A DNA stretch of 64,000 bases, from positions 68,999 to 132,998 of the forward strand of contig JADJAL010000014.1 in assembly GCA_016704305.1 (NCBI GenBank), read 5' to 3'. The translations under genes were made by a program, and so were the position numbers. How positions within the stretch are numbered: position 1 is the stretch's first letter; each line of letters starts with the position of its first letter. This stretch comes from Haliea sp. GTDB taxonomy: Bacteria > Pseudomonadota > Gammaproteobacteria > Pseudomonadales > Halieaceae. The notes under the pieces were generated by a model that saw only the letters and a list, made by a program, of their open reading frames with translations, did no database searches and was not told the origin of the DNA. This document shows positions 38,749-47,951 of this stretch, in pieces.

Positions 38749-40062
38749 ATGCCGCATGCATTGCGTACGTCCGCACTGGCTACCCTGTTGGTCGCGCTAC
38801 TGACAATGACCACTGCGTGCAGCCATTCGGCGAACGGTGACCAGAGCATCAAGGAAGTGCAACCGCCAGGGCAGGTGCAGGTCGGCGTGCGCCCGTACTT
38901 CCTGGTGGACGATATGGACGAGGGCGCGCTGAAACAGACGCTGCAATCCTGTTCGGAGAATACGTTCGCCAAAAGCGATTTTTCCATCGGCCACCGCGGC
39001 GCGCCGTTGCAATTTCCCGAGCACACACGGGAGTCGTATATCGCGGCCGCGCGCATGGGCGCCGGGATCGTCGAATGCGATGTCACGTTCACCAGGGACA
39101 AGGAACTCGTGTGCCGCCACTCCCAGTGCGACCTGCACACCACCACCAACATCGTCGCCACCGAGCTCGGGCAGCAGTGCAGGCAACCCTTCGCGCCTGC
39201 CGTCTACAACGCCGACGGCACGCTGGCATCGCCCGCCTCGGCGCAGTGTTGCACCAGCGACATTACGCTGGCGCAGTTCAAAACGCTGAAGGGCAAGATG
39301 GATGCGAGCGACCCTGCCGCCACCACGCCCGAGCAATACCTGGGCGGCACCGCAAACTGGCGCACGGATTTATACGCCAGCCGCGGCACGCTGATGACGC
39401 ACCGCGAAAGCATAGCCCTGTTCAACAGCCTGAACGTCAAGATGGCGCCGGAGTTGAAGGCGCCCGGCGTCCCCATGCCGTTCGAGGGCATGACGCAGCA
39501 GGACTACGCACGCAAGCTGATCCGCGAGTATGAGGAGGCCGGCATCGCGGCATCAAACGTCTTTCCGCAGTCCTTCACGCTCAGCGATGTGGTGTTCTGG
39601 GTGCAGGAAACGCCGGAATTCGGCCAGCAGGCGGTGTTCCTGGATGGCCGCTTTCCGTCGCCGGGCTTTGATATTCGCGACCCCGCGTCGCTGCAGCCGA
39701 GCATGCAGGACATCGCGGGACAGGGCGTGCAAATTCTCGCGCCGCCGTTCTGGATGCTGCTCGACCTGGACAATGGCACTATCGTGCCATCGGCCTATGC
39801 CCGAGCGGCCCGCGATGCCGGCCTGGACATCATCACCTGGACGCTGGAGCGATCAGGACCGTTGGCCAGTGGCGGTGGCTACGATTACCAGACCGTGAAT
39901 GGCATCAACCAGGCTGTCGGTAGCACCGAACCCGGCGTCATCAACAACGACGGGGATATGCTGACGGTACTCGATGTGCTGGCGCGCGAGGTGGGCGTAA
40001 TCGCGATTTTCTCGGACTGGCCCGGCACGGTGACGTATTACGCCAATTGCATGAAGCTGTAA
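38749..40062 (+). CDS. Glycerophosphodiester phosphodiesterase lipoprotein
   Basis: The 437-residue protein has a lipoprotein signal (LTMTTACS, Cys24) and a GDPD TIM barrel: IGHRGAPLQFPEHTRESY (about 80-97) with catalytic His-Arg, IVECDVTFTRDKELVCRHS (metal-binding Glu/Asp and second His), and MAPELKAPG (about 228). It is longer than GlpQ through insertions with paired cysteines (CDLHTTTN, CRQPF, QCCTSD). AAAGGAGAC precedes the start. It hydrolyses glycerophosphodiesters in the periplasm. Its last 28 residues recur almost unchanged in a remnant at 44216-44302. Confidence 0.9.
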   Translation: MPHALRTSALATLLVALLTMTTACSHSANGDQSIKEVQPPGQVQVGVRPYFLVDDMDEGALKQTLQSCSENTFAKSDFSIGHRGAPLQFPEHTRESYIAAARMGAGIVECDVTFTRDKELVCRHSQCDLHTTTNIVATELGQQCRQPFAPAVYNADGTLASPASAQCCTSDITLAQFKTLKGKMDASDPAATTPEQYLGGTANWRTDLYASRGTLMTHRESIALFNSLNVKMAPELKAPGVPMPFEGMTQQDYARKLIREYEEAGIAASNVFPQSFTLSDVVFWVQETPEFGQQAVFLDGRFPSPGFDIRDPASLQPSMQDIAGQGVQILAPPFWMLLDLDNGTIVPSAYARAARDAGLDIITWTLERSGPLASGGGYDYQTVNGINQAVGSTEPGVINNDGDMLTVLDVLAREVGVIAIFSDWPGTVTYYANCMKL

Positions 40063-40130
40063 GGCGATCAGCGAGGCCTTGAAATGTCAGAGACCTCGCG
40101 CCGCTAAATTCGCCCGGTAGTTTCCTCGCG

Positions 40131-41195
40131 TCAGGTTCCGCAGTCGGTGCGACGAATCTCTACGCGACGGTTCTGGGCGCGGCCCGCCTCGGTATCATTG
40201 CTGGCGATGGGGTAAGCCTCGCCAAACCCATTGATCGTGAAGCGATCGCCGAGGTCGACACCCTGCTGTTGCAGGTAGGCGGCTACCGCCTCGGCACGGC
40301 GTTTCGACAAACCGAGGTTGTATTGCTCAGTGCCGATGCTGTCGGTGTGGCCATTGATTTCCCCGCTGATGAAATTGACCTTGGGGTTCTTCAGTACGGG
40401 TACGATTTCATCGAGCAGCGCCATATCGCGAGGGCTCAACCTGGCAGAGTCAAACGCGAACTCCAGCGCCATACTGTAGTTGCAGTTGCAACCCATGGAA
40501 TCGACGCTGGTACCGGCGGCTGTGTCCAGGCATTCGTCTTCGGCGTCGCAGACACCGTCTGCATCCGCGTCTGGACACTGTGCGGGCGCGACTGCGGCGA
40601 CAGGCGCGGCAACCGGCGCCGGCTTGCTGGCGAAGGTATAGGTGATACCACCGGAGATGAAATAGAAATCGTCCATCGCATTGTCGTCGAAACCCTCAGC
40701 CTCCGCGCGCACTGACCAGTTGCCGTAGTTGTAGGCGATCCCGGCGCCGTAGGCGAGCTGTGTGTCATTTTCGTTGCTGGAGCCTGCAGAGTTGACGTCG
40801 AGTTCTGTTCTCAAATCAATGACGCCTGCCTTCACGAATACATCGACTGGCCCGACAGGCAGCCTGCCAACGGCAAAGCCATCCCAGCCGGAAAAATCCA
40901 CCTTGATATCCTGGTCAAACACGCTGCGCGAGACACCGCCAAAGTCGACATAGCCACCCTCAACACCCAGCCAGGGGAAAAAGTTATAACCGAGATACGC
41001 TTTCCAGCCCGTGTCGTCATCCGTTAATTTCACGTTGAAGGGGCCGGGGTAGCCAAATTCATCGGCGTTCTGGTCCACATTGGTCTGGCCGCCACTGGCG
41101 CCCAGGTAGATTCCCTCTTCCGCCGCATGGGCAACCGCGCACACCATTGGGGCTGTCATCAGGGCCAACAGCGTGATTATTTTGCGCGCGGTCAT
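40131..41195 (-). CDS. OmpA-family outer-membrane protein
   Basis: The 354-residue protein has a signal peptide (to AHA-AE, residue 25), an eight-strand OmpA-like N-terminal barrel (GIYLGASGGQTNVDQN to GGITYTF), an Ala/Pro linker, a short calcium-binding-like segment (CPDADADGVCDAEDEC, about 207-222) and a C-terminal OmpA peptidoglycan-binding domain with GHTDSIGTEQYNLGLSKRRA and ending NRRVEIRRTDCGT. It anchors the outer membrane to peptidoglycan. AAGGAGAACTCC precedes the start. It converges on the GDPD gene. Confidence 0.9.
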   Translation of the reverse strand: MTARKIITLLALMTAPMVCAVAHAAEEGIYLGASGGQTNVDQNADEFGYPGPFNVKLTDDDTGWKAYLGYNFFPWLGVEGGYVDFGGVSRSVFDQDIKVDFSGWDGFAVGRLPVGPVDVFVKAGVIDLRTELDVNSAGSSNENDTQLAYGAGIAYNYGNWSVRAEAEGFDDNAMDDFYFISGGITYTFASKPAPVAAPVAAVAPAQCPDADADGVCDAEDECLDTAAGTSVDSMGCNCNYSMALEFAFDSARLSPRDMALLDEIVPVLKNPKVNFISGEINGHTDSIGTEQYNLGLSKRRAEAVAAYLQQQGVDLGDRFTINGFGEAYPIASNDTEAGRAQNRRVEIRRTDCGT

Positions 41196-41426
41196 GGAGT
41201 TCTCCTTGCAAGTTTCAAAGCCAGGGTAGGGATGAGTCCCACTGGGCGAATAGTCAGGCTAAGCTGGGGATATTAAGTAGGTTAGATGACGAATTTATTA
41301 CATTGCCAGCTTTACCCACGTGGTCCGGGGTGACGGGGACAAACTGCATCAGTCCCGGCGGGTGGGGGCAACACGGGCGCAGGGGTGCTAAGCTATTTAC
41401 CCGTGCATAAAAATAAGGGTACTGCG

Positions 41427-43487
41427 ATGAAGTATTTTGTCACCGGTGGGACAGGTTTTATCGGACGCTTTCTGGTACCAAAACTGCTGGACCGCGGCGC
41501 CACGGTGTATCTGTTGGTGCGTAAGTCTTCAATGTCCAAGGTAGAGGGCTTGCGCCAGCTGTGGGGTGCGGGTGAAGAGCAGGTGATCGCCATCGAAGGC
41601 GACCTGGGCAAGCCGAGGCTCGGGGTGAAGCCCGCGTGGATCAAGCAGCACGCCGGCAAGATCGACCATTTTTTCCACCTCGCCGCAATCTACGATATGG
41701 AGGCTGACGCGCAAAGCCAACGCATCAGCAACGTCAAGGGAACGGCCCAGGCCATCGCCCTCTCCAAGGCGCTGCGCGCGGGTTGCTTTCATCAGGTGTC
41801 GTCGATCGCTGCCGCAGGCCTGTATGAAGGCACTTTCACTGAAGACATGTTCGAGGAGGCAGGCGCACTGGATCATCCGTATTTTCTCACCAAGCACGAG
41901 TCCGAGGGACTGGTGCGCAAGGAGAAGGATATGAAGTGGCGCATCTATCGCCCGGGCATGGTGGTAGGCCATTCGCACACCGGCGAAATGGACAAGGTGG
42001 ACGGGCCGTATTATTTCTTCGAGGTTCTCAAAAACCTGAGTGCCGTGGTGCCCGAAGGCCTGCCGCTGTTGATGAACAAAGCGGGCCTGCTGAATATCGT
42101 GCCCGTCGATTATGTGGTGGATGCGATTGATTACCTGGCACACCTGCCCCGGCACAACCAGGAGTGCTTCTTTATCACAGACCCGGACGGCATCCGCGTG
42201 GGCGACCTGCTGAAGGTGCTGATGAAAGTATCGGGCGGGCCCAACCTGAAGGCGATAGACGTGGGCGTACTGGACTCGGCGACGCGACTGGCGGGCAAGG
42301 GTATTGGCAAATTAACGCCGGTGAAGGCGCTGGGCGAGAAACTGGTGTCCAGCATGGGCATTCCTCCCCAGGTGATCGGTTACATCAACTACCCCACGCA
42401 GTTTGATTCCACCAAAACGCAGCGGCTGCTGGCTGCGGCGGATATCGTGTGCCCGCCCTTTGAATCCTACGCACAGGTGCTGTGGGACTACTGGCTGCAT
42501 TTTCTGCGCGCGGACAAGAAGTCGCTGATCGGCGAGGTCGATGGCCTGTTCGACAAGATGATAGGGCGCCCCACGCTGGCCGCGCTGCGCCGTAAAGTGA
42601 AGGGCAAGGTGATTGTCGTCACCGGCGCCACCAGTGGCATCGGCAAAGAGTGCGCGTTGCGCCTGGCTGCCGCGGACGCCACGGTTGTTCTGGTTGCGCG
42701 CACCGTGGCCAAGCTCGATGAGACCATGGCGGAAATCAAAGCCGCCGGCGGCAGCGCGCGCGCTATCTCCTGCGATGTATCACTGGAAAAGGATTGCACC
42801 AGGCTCGTTGCCAGCGTCCTGAAAGATTACGGTCGCGTGGATATCCTTATCAACAACGCGGGCCGTTCGATCCGTCGTTCCGTGCGCTATAGCTACGATC
42901 GATTCCACGACTTCGAGCGCACGATGGAGTTGAACTATTTCGGATCGCTGCGCCTGATCCTCGGTTTCTTGCCCACCATGGAGCAGCAGAAGAGTGGCCA
43001 GATAATCAATATTTCCTCCATCGGCGTCCTCACCAGCCCGCCGCGCTTTTCCGCGTACGTCGCCTCGAAAGCCGCGCTCGATGCGTTCAGTTTGTGTGCG
43101 GCCCCGGAGTTCGCCGCTGACAATATTGATTTCACGACCATCTACATGCCACTGGTGCGCACGCCAATGATCGCGCCCACCAGCCTGTACAAGGCCTTTC
43201 CCACCCTGTCGCCGGAGCAGGCCCGGGACCTGGTCATCAAGGCCATCCTAAGCAAACCGAAACGCATGTCGACCAAGCTGGGAGTCGCCGGCGCAGTCGC
43301 GCAGGCGACGATGCCCGGCGTCACCGAGGCCTTTCTCAGCCAGGCCTATGCATTGTTCCCCGATTCTGCCGCAGCGCGCGGCCTGAGCGAGGAAGAGGCG
43401 GCGAAGGAAAGGTCAGCGGTACCGTCATCGCGGCTGGCGCTGGCGCAAAAGATGTTCGCGCAATTGATGCGCGGCGTGCACTGGTAG
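41427..43487 (+). CDS. Alcohol-forming fatty acyl-CoA reductase (two-domain SDR)
   Basis: The 686-residue protein combines an N-terminal extended-SDR reductase domain (YFVTGGTGFIGRFLVPKLL at 3-21; YFLTKHESEG as the YxxxK site) and a C-terminal classical SDR domain (VTGATSGIGKECALRLAA, NNAGRSIRRSV, SAYVASKAALDAFS). From memory it closely follows the Marinobacter Maqu_2507 reductase, which converts fatty acyl-CoA to fatty alcohols with NADPH for wax-ester synthesis. The start at 41427 gives the Rossmann motif at the N-terminus. No wax synthase (WS/DGAT) lies in the window. Use in hydrocarbon or aldehyde metabolism is an alternative. Confidence 0.85.
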   Translation: MKYFVTGGTGFIGRFLVPKLLDRGATVYLLVRKSSMSKVEGLRQLWGAGEEQVIAIEGDLGKPRLGVKPAWIKQHAGKIDHFFHLAAIYDMEADAQSQRISNVKGTAQAIALSKALRAGCFHQVSSIAAAGLYEGTFTEDMFEEAGALDHPYFLTKHESEGLVRKEKDMKWRIYRPGMVVGHSHTGEMDKVDGPYYFFEVLKNLSAVVPEGLPLLMNKAGLLNIVPVDYVVDAIDYLAHLPRHNQECFFITDPDGIRVGDLLKVLMKVSGGPNLKAIDVGVLDSATRLAGKGIGKLTPVKALGEKLVSSMGIPPQVIGYINYPTQFDSTKTQRLLAAADIVCPPFESYAQVLWDYWLHFLRADKKSLIGEVDGLFDKMIGRPTLAALRRKVKGKVIVVTGATSGIGKECALRLAAADATVVLVARTVAKLDETMAEIKAAGGSARAISCDVSLEKDCTRLVASVLKDYGRVDILINNAGRSIRRSVRYSYDRFHDFERTMELNYFGSLRLILGFLPTMEQQKSGQIINISSIGVLTSPPRFSAYVASKAALDAFSLCAAPEFAADNIDFTTIYMPLVRTPMIAPTSLYKAFPTLSPEQARDLVIKAILSKPKRMSTKLGVAGAVAQATMPGVTEAFLSQAYALFPDSAAARGLSEEEAAKERSAVPSSRLALAQKMFAQLMRGVHW

Positions 43488-43569
43488 GTGTGCACTGGTG
43501 GGCCTGCACTGGCTGCGATCAGTCCGACGAAAAACACAGCGCAAGTACACCAGCTGCGCATCGGGTTGA

Positions 43570-43867
43570 TCACCCAGGGTTGACTTCGGCATGCAACTTC
43601 AGCCCAAGCGCGCCGATGACCTTCAGGATGGTATCGAAGTCTGGACTCCGATCACCTGAAAGCGCCTTGTAGAGGCTCTCGCGAGACAGTCCGGCATCTC
43701 TGGCGACCTGTGACATACCCTTGGCGCGTGCAATATCGCCCAGCGCTTTGGCAATAAATGCGGCATCCCCGTCGGCTTCCTCAAGGCAGGCCTCAAGATA
43801 TGCAGCCATTTCGCAGGGTCCTGAGGTGCTCGGAAACGTCGTAGCGGGTGGTAACGGTTTTAGCCAT
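43570..43867 (-). CDS. HigA-type antitoxin (addiction module antidote), frameshifted
   Basis: The antitoxin of a type II toxin-antitoxin pair. The start at 43867 gives MAKTVTTRYDVSEHLRT. The rest, MAAYLEACLEEADGDAAFIA and an HTH (MSQVARDAGLSRESLYKAL), is in another frame. Indels near 43813-43825 separate the two parts. Inserting two bases, so that it reads ACC CCT GCG GAA ATG, restores about 100 residues, the normal length of this antidote family (TIGR02684-like). HigA binds the operator upstream and neutralises the toxin. It is downstream of the toxin gene, the inverted order typical of HigBA. Confidence 0.7.
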
Positions 43868-43874
43868 GGTTGAT

Positions 43875-44137
43875 TTACTCCGAAAGATTACGTGCGAGCG
43901 CGATGCTTGCCTGGGTCTTGCTCCACCCCCCAAAAGATGAGCTCTCCCCCGCACCTTGAAATTCACCCGCCAGCCGCGGGCGGTAGTTTCCCCCCGGCGG
44001 GGCCCCCCCCCCCCCCGGTTTAATATCCCCGGGTTTTCCCGATGCGGGGAGTTTATCCCCTCGTGGCGGGGCCCCGCCTGCAGGTCGCGCAAAGCATCCA
44101 GCCATTGAACAAAGAGGTCCGTTTTACGAATTTCCAT
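43875..44137 (-). pseudogene. HigB/RelE-type toxin, disrupted by degenerate sequence
   Basis: The N-terminus MEIRKTDLFVQWLDALRDLQ is that of the HigB-like toxin encoded before this antidote family, and KTQASIALARNLSE in another frame is its typical C-terminus. Between them (about 43920-44080) the sequence has runs of C and G and three shifted frames where the family has its GNPGDIKP and RVYY core. Either the toxin gene is dead or the middle is mis-sequenced. An active family member would be a ribosome-dependent mRNA interferase. Confidence 0.6.
43920..44080. other. Degenerate C/G-run segment
   Basis: Runs of C and G, including about 15 consecutive C around 44005-44020, interrupt the toxin gene. 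Clean sequence lies on both sides. This resembles the artefact at 16930-17480 and not a biological repeat. Confidence 0.65.
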
Positions 44138-44146
44138 GATCGACCC

Positions 44147-44175
44147 ACTGTAGCCATTGGGCTACACTCTGTCAA
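44147..44175 (-). promoter_or_regulatory. Promoter and operator of HigBA pair
   Basis: On the minus strand TTGACA (44175-44170) is 17 bases from TACAGT (44152-44147). A perfect inverted repeat TGTAGCC-ATTG-GGCTACA (44149-44166) overlaps the spacer and -10 box, as expected for an autoregulatory antitoxin operator. The predicted transcription start is only a few bases before the toxin ATG at 44137, so the mRNA may be almost leaderless. Confidence 0.65.
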
Positions 44176-44215
44176 TTCTATGTGCGAACTCCCGAGGGGG
44201 GCAGCGGCTTGTTGT

Positions 44216-44302
44216 GTACTGGCGCGCGGGGTCGGCGTTATTGAGATTTTCTCGGACTGGCCCGGCACAGTGACGTACTATGCCAACTGCATGAACCTTT
44301 AA
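44216..44302 (+). pseudogene. Remnant of GDPD gene 3' end
   Basis: 28 codons and the stop encode a tail that is 25/28 identical to the end of the GDPD lipoprotein at 38749-40062, including IFSDWPGTVTYYANCM. Nothing upstream continues the homology. It is the leftover of a second, deleted GDPD copy and lies just before the enoyl-CoA hydratase gene. Confidence 0.85.
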
Positions 44303-44334
44303 CATCACCAAGCACACCAATCAGGACGCACTCA

Positions 44335-45141
44335 ATGTCTGATCTCCTTTTTGAAAAACGCAACCATATCGCCTATCTCACGCTGAACCGGCCGGAGCGG
44401 CGCAACGCGTACAGCTGCGAAATGCTGGTGAAGCTGGCCGCCGCCTGGCATGAGATTCGCGATGACAGCGACATGCGCTGCGTGTTGCTGACCGGCACCG
44501 GCACCGAGGCATTTTGCACCGGCGGTGACCTGAAATACTTCATACCCTTCCTCACTGGCTCCAAACAGCCCGAGACTGAATACGAGCACAGCATTGTCAA
44601 CGACATGAGCCAGGTGCTCACCGCGCTGCTGCGGCCCTTTGAGTTTTACAAGCCGATTGTCGCGGCGGTCAACGGCGATGCGATTGCGGGCGGCATGGAG
44701 CTGTTGCAGGCGACCGATATTCGCATCGCAGCGCAGCACGCGCGCTTTGGCCTCGCGGAGGCACAGCGCGGCCTGGTGCCAGGCGGCGGCTCAATGACAC
44801 GGCTGGCGCGGCAAATTCCCTATGCGAAAGCGATGGAGATTTTGTTGACGGGCGACCCGATGAGCGCAGATGAAGCCCACCGCTGCGGCTTTGTGAATGA
44901 CGTGGTGCCGCAGGACAAGGTACTGGAGCGCGCGCAGGAGTTTGCGACACGCCTGGCGAAGAACGGCCCGCTGGCGATCAGGAAAATCAAGGAATGCGTA
45001 CTCACCACCAGCGGGCTCACCATCAACAAGGCCTTCGCGGTAGAGGATCGCCTCTCGGCCGAGGTAATCGTCTCCAAAGACGCACGCGAGGGGCCGAGGG
45101 CGTTCGTGGAAAAGCGCGAGCCGAACTTTACTGGTGCCTAG
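44335..45141 (+). CDS. Enoyl-CoA hydratase/isomerase family protein
   Basis: The 268-residue crotonase-fold protein has CTGGDLKYF and AIAGGMELLQATD, the two backbone-amide oxyanion-hole segments, and GLAEAQRGLVPGGGSMTRL where the family has its catalytic glutamates (the Glu in AEAQ is retained). The start at 44335 follows a weak AGGACG. Hydration or isomerisation of an acyl-CoA is likely. A second crotonase lies at 52524-53339 in the opposite orientation, and the restriction/HicAB island is between them. Confidence 0.85.
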   Translation: MSDLLFEKRNHIAYLTLNRPERRNAYSCEMLVKLAAAWHEIRDDSDMRCVLLTGTGTEAFCTGGDLKYFIPFLTGSKQPETEYEHSIVNDMSQVLTALLRPFEFYKPIVAAVNGDAIAGGMELLQATDIRIAAQHARFGLAEAQRGLVPGGGSMTRLARQIPYAKAMEILLTGDPMSADEAHRCGFVNDVVPQDKVLERAQEFATRLAKNGPLAIRKIKECVLTTSGLTINKAFAVEDRLSAEVIVSKDAREGPRAFVEKREPNFTGA

Positions 45142-45340
45142 ATTCGTGCCTGAATTTGGGTTGCTCAACCGTGGCCGGCCTCTGCAAACGTGCTCCAACT
45201 GGCTTATCAATCGTCATCCGGTTACCCTACGATACGCCTCGGAAATTTGACCGATTGCCGCTGCTGGCGCGGCTTCCAGGACAATAACAATGGTCAGTTT
45301 AAGGGACTAGATAAACCGATGTGTCTGCATGAATACCTGA

Positions 45341-47847
45341 ATGTCCGATAAAGAAGCTACAGCCCGCGTCAAGATCAACAAGTTGCTCGAAGCGGCTGGC
45401 TGGCGATTCTTTGCGGACGGTGCCATGCCAGCGAATATCTGCCTCGAACCCAGTGTCACCATCAAGTCGACTGACCTGGACGCGCTCGGTGAAAATTTCG
45501 AGAAGACCACCAAAGGGTTCGTCGATTTTCTCCTGCTCGATGCGAAGGGCTTCCCACTACTCGTACTTGAAGCCAAGGCAGAGGACAAGAATCCGCTCGT
45601 CGGCAAGGAGCAGGCGCGTAAATACGCCAAGTCCCAGAACTGCCGCTTCGTCATCCTCTCCAACGGCAATCTACATTACTTCTGGGACCTCGACCGCAGG
45701 CAACCCTTACGTTATCACGTCGTTCCCAACGCCGGACTCGGTCACCGGTTACCAAAAAGTCACGCCTGATCCGCAGAGATTGATCGAGGAGCAGGTGGAA
45801 AAGGATTTTATCGTGCGCACGCAGCGCCCGAACTACAAATCGGAAGCGGGGTGGCGCAATGAAGCAGAGCGTCCCGCATATATCCAGGCCAACAAGCTGC
45901 GTTTTCTGCGGCCCTATCAGCTTAAGGCCATCCACCGCCTGCAGGCCGCAGTCGGTGATGGTAAGGACCGTTTCCTGTTCGAGATGGCCACCGGCACCGG
46001 CAAGACCCTGACCGCCGCCGCCGTCATCAAGCTGTTTCTCCGCTCGGGCAATGTCCGCCGTGTTCTTTTCCTCGTGGATCGCCTTGAGTTGGAGGATCAG
46101 GCCAAGAAGGCCTTCGCGGCGGTACTGGCTGCCGATTATCAGACAGTGATCTACAAGGAGAACCGGGACGACTGGCGACGCGCGGAGATTGTCGTCACCA
46201 CCGTGCAATCCCTGCTGTTCAACAACAAGTACCAGAAGCTGTTCTCGCCGACCGACTTCGACCTCGTCATCTCCGACGAGGCGCACCGCTCCATCGGCGG
46301 CAACGCCCGCGCCGTATTCGACTATTTCATCGGCTACAAGCTGGGCCTCACGGCCACGCCGCGCGACTACCTGCGCCGGTTCGACAGTTCGAAGCCGGGC
46401 ACTCGCGACCCGCGCGAAGCCGAGCGCCGTCTTCTGCTCGACACCTACCGCACCTTCGGCTGCGAGAACAGCCAGCCGACCTTTCGCTATTCCCTGCTGG
46501 ACGGCGTGAAGGAGGGCTTCCTGATCAACCCGACCGTGGTGGACGCCCGCACCGAGGTCACAACCACGCTGCTCTCCGAAGAGGGCTTCGTTGTCTCGTT
46601 CACCGATGATACCGGCGAAGACCAGCAGCAAGCCTACAAGCAGCGCGAGTTCGAGAAACGTTTCTTCGCCGACACCACCAACCAGCTTCTTTGCAAGACG
46701 TTTCTGGAAAACGCCATGCGTGACCCGGTGAGTGGCGAAATCGGCAAGTCGATCATCTTTGCCGTCAGCCAGAACCACGCCGCCAAGCTGGCGCAGATCC
46801 TCAATCAGATGGCCGACCGCATGTTCCCCGGCAAGTACCAGTCCGACTTCGCCGTGCAGGTGACCTCCCAGATACCCGATGCCCAGCAGTTCACCATCAA
46901 CTTCACCAACAACAACCTGCTCGGCTCCGGCAACTTCATTGCCAGCTACAAGACCAGCAAGGCGCGTATCTGCGTAACGGTTGGCATGATGACCACCGGC
47001 TACGACTGCACCGACATCCTCAACATCGGGCTCTTCCGCCCGATTTTCTCGCCGACCGATTTCATCCAGATCAAGGGACGCGGCACCCGCAAGCATGACT
47101 TCCGCGAGGTGCTGTTCGACGACACTCTCAAGGAAGACGTGCCACAGCCCATCAAAGACTGCCTTCAAGCTCTTCGACTTCTTCGCCACGCGACTTCGAG
47201 GAAGGTTCAATTACGACGGTTGAAGCTCCACCCAGCAAGGGCGGGGGGCGAGGCCAGAGGAATGGGCGGCACCTATGAGCACCTCGGTGCCGACATCATC
47301 GCATCAATGCGTGTGGAGGAGATAACGGCTGAGGGCATGAAGATCGACCGCATGTTCTACGAGCGGTTCGAGGACGTGATCCGCGCCAACGACACCGTCG
47401 CTTCCGCCGTCGAAGCTGGGCAATGGGACCGTGTGATCGATTACGTCAACCGCGAGGTTTTCGATAAGCCCGAGGAGTACTACACCCTCGACAAGCTGCG
47501 CAAAGCTGCCGCCGTGGACCGCCGCCTGACCCTGCGTGAAATCCTGGAGAAAGTCTTCGGCTTGATCCCGCGCTTCAAGTCCAAGGATGAATTGCTGGAG
47601 GAAGAGTTCTCCAGTTCTCGCCACCGCGCCCGAACCGCCCTCGGCCATCCCGGCCATCAAGACCTACTTCAAGGCGTACGTCACCAGCAATCGCGTGCGT
47701 GACATCATCGACAGCAAGCAGTTTACCGATCTGGCCACCAACCCGTTCTTCACCACGCATGATTTCAGAGCGGTGCCCGAGCCGTATCGGGTGCTTGTCC
47801 CTGAATACGTCAAGGATTACGTCTCTTTGAACCAATTTGTAGCCTGA
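45341..47847 (+). CDS. hsdR: Type I restriction enzyme R subunit (HsdR), several frameshifts
   Basis: Repaired, it encodes about 835 residues: an N-terminal PD-(D/E)xK nuclease (VDFLLLDAKGFPLLVLEAK, about 56-74), a SNF2/DEAD translocase with Walker A MATGTGKT (about 211), DEAH as SDEAHRS (about 307), motif VI IQIKGRGTRKHD, and a C-terminal helical domain. It cuts unmodified DNA after translocation. Breaks: one extra A at 45698, a cluster at 47148-47270, and two lost bases (AA and CC) near 47611-47619. Each is repairable by one- or two-base changes, which favours sequencing error over decay. A frame continues to the stop at 47847. Confidence 0.85.
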
Positions 47848-47898
47848 GCCGTGAATGTATCCATACTTGGTTCTAGTTGTGGCGAGTTCGCCATAGTT

Positions 47899-47922
47899 AA
47901 ACCTCTCGAATTCGAGAGGTTT
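47899..47922. promoter_or_regulatory. 24-bp perfect palindrome upstream of KilA-N gene
   Basis: The 24-bp sequence is self-complementary, with half-site AAACCTCTCGAA around the centre GAATTC, and lies 30 bases before the KilA-N start and 52 bases after hsdR. There is no T tract, so it is more likely an operator or cruciform site than a terminator. Confidence 0.6.
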
Positions 47923-47951
47923 GGCACCACTCTACCCGAGGGACCAATTTC

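Noticed and set aside
40060..40125. GCGAGG/CCTCGC hairpin between GDPD and OmpA genes
   Set aside because: Six-base stem with a 17-base loop and no T tract; too weak to call a terminator.
45651..47210. 519-codon minus-strand frame opposite hsdR
   Set aside because: Antisense to the helicase domain; the plus strand carries all type I motifs.
47899..47922. Palindrome as a terminator of hsdR
   Set aside because: No loop and no T tract on either strand, so an operator or cruciform is more plausible.
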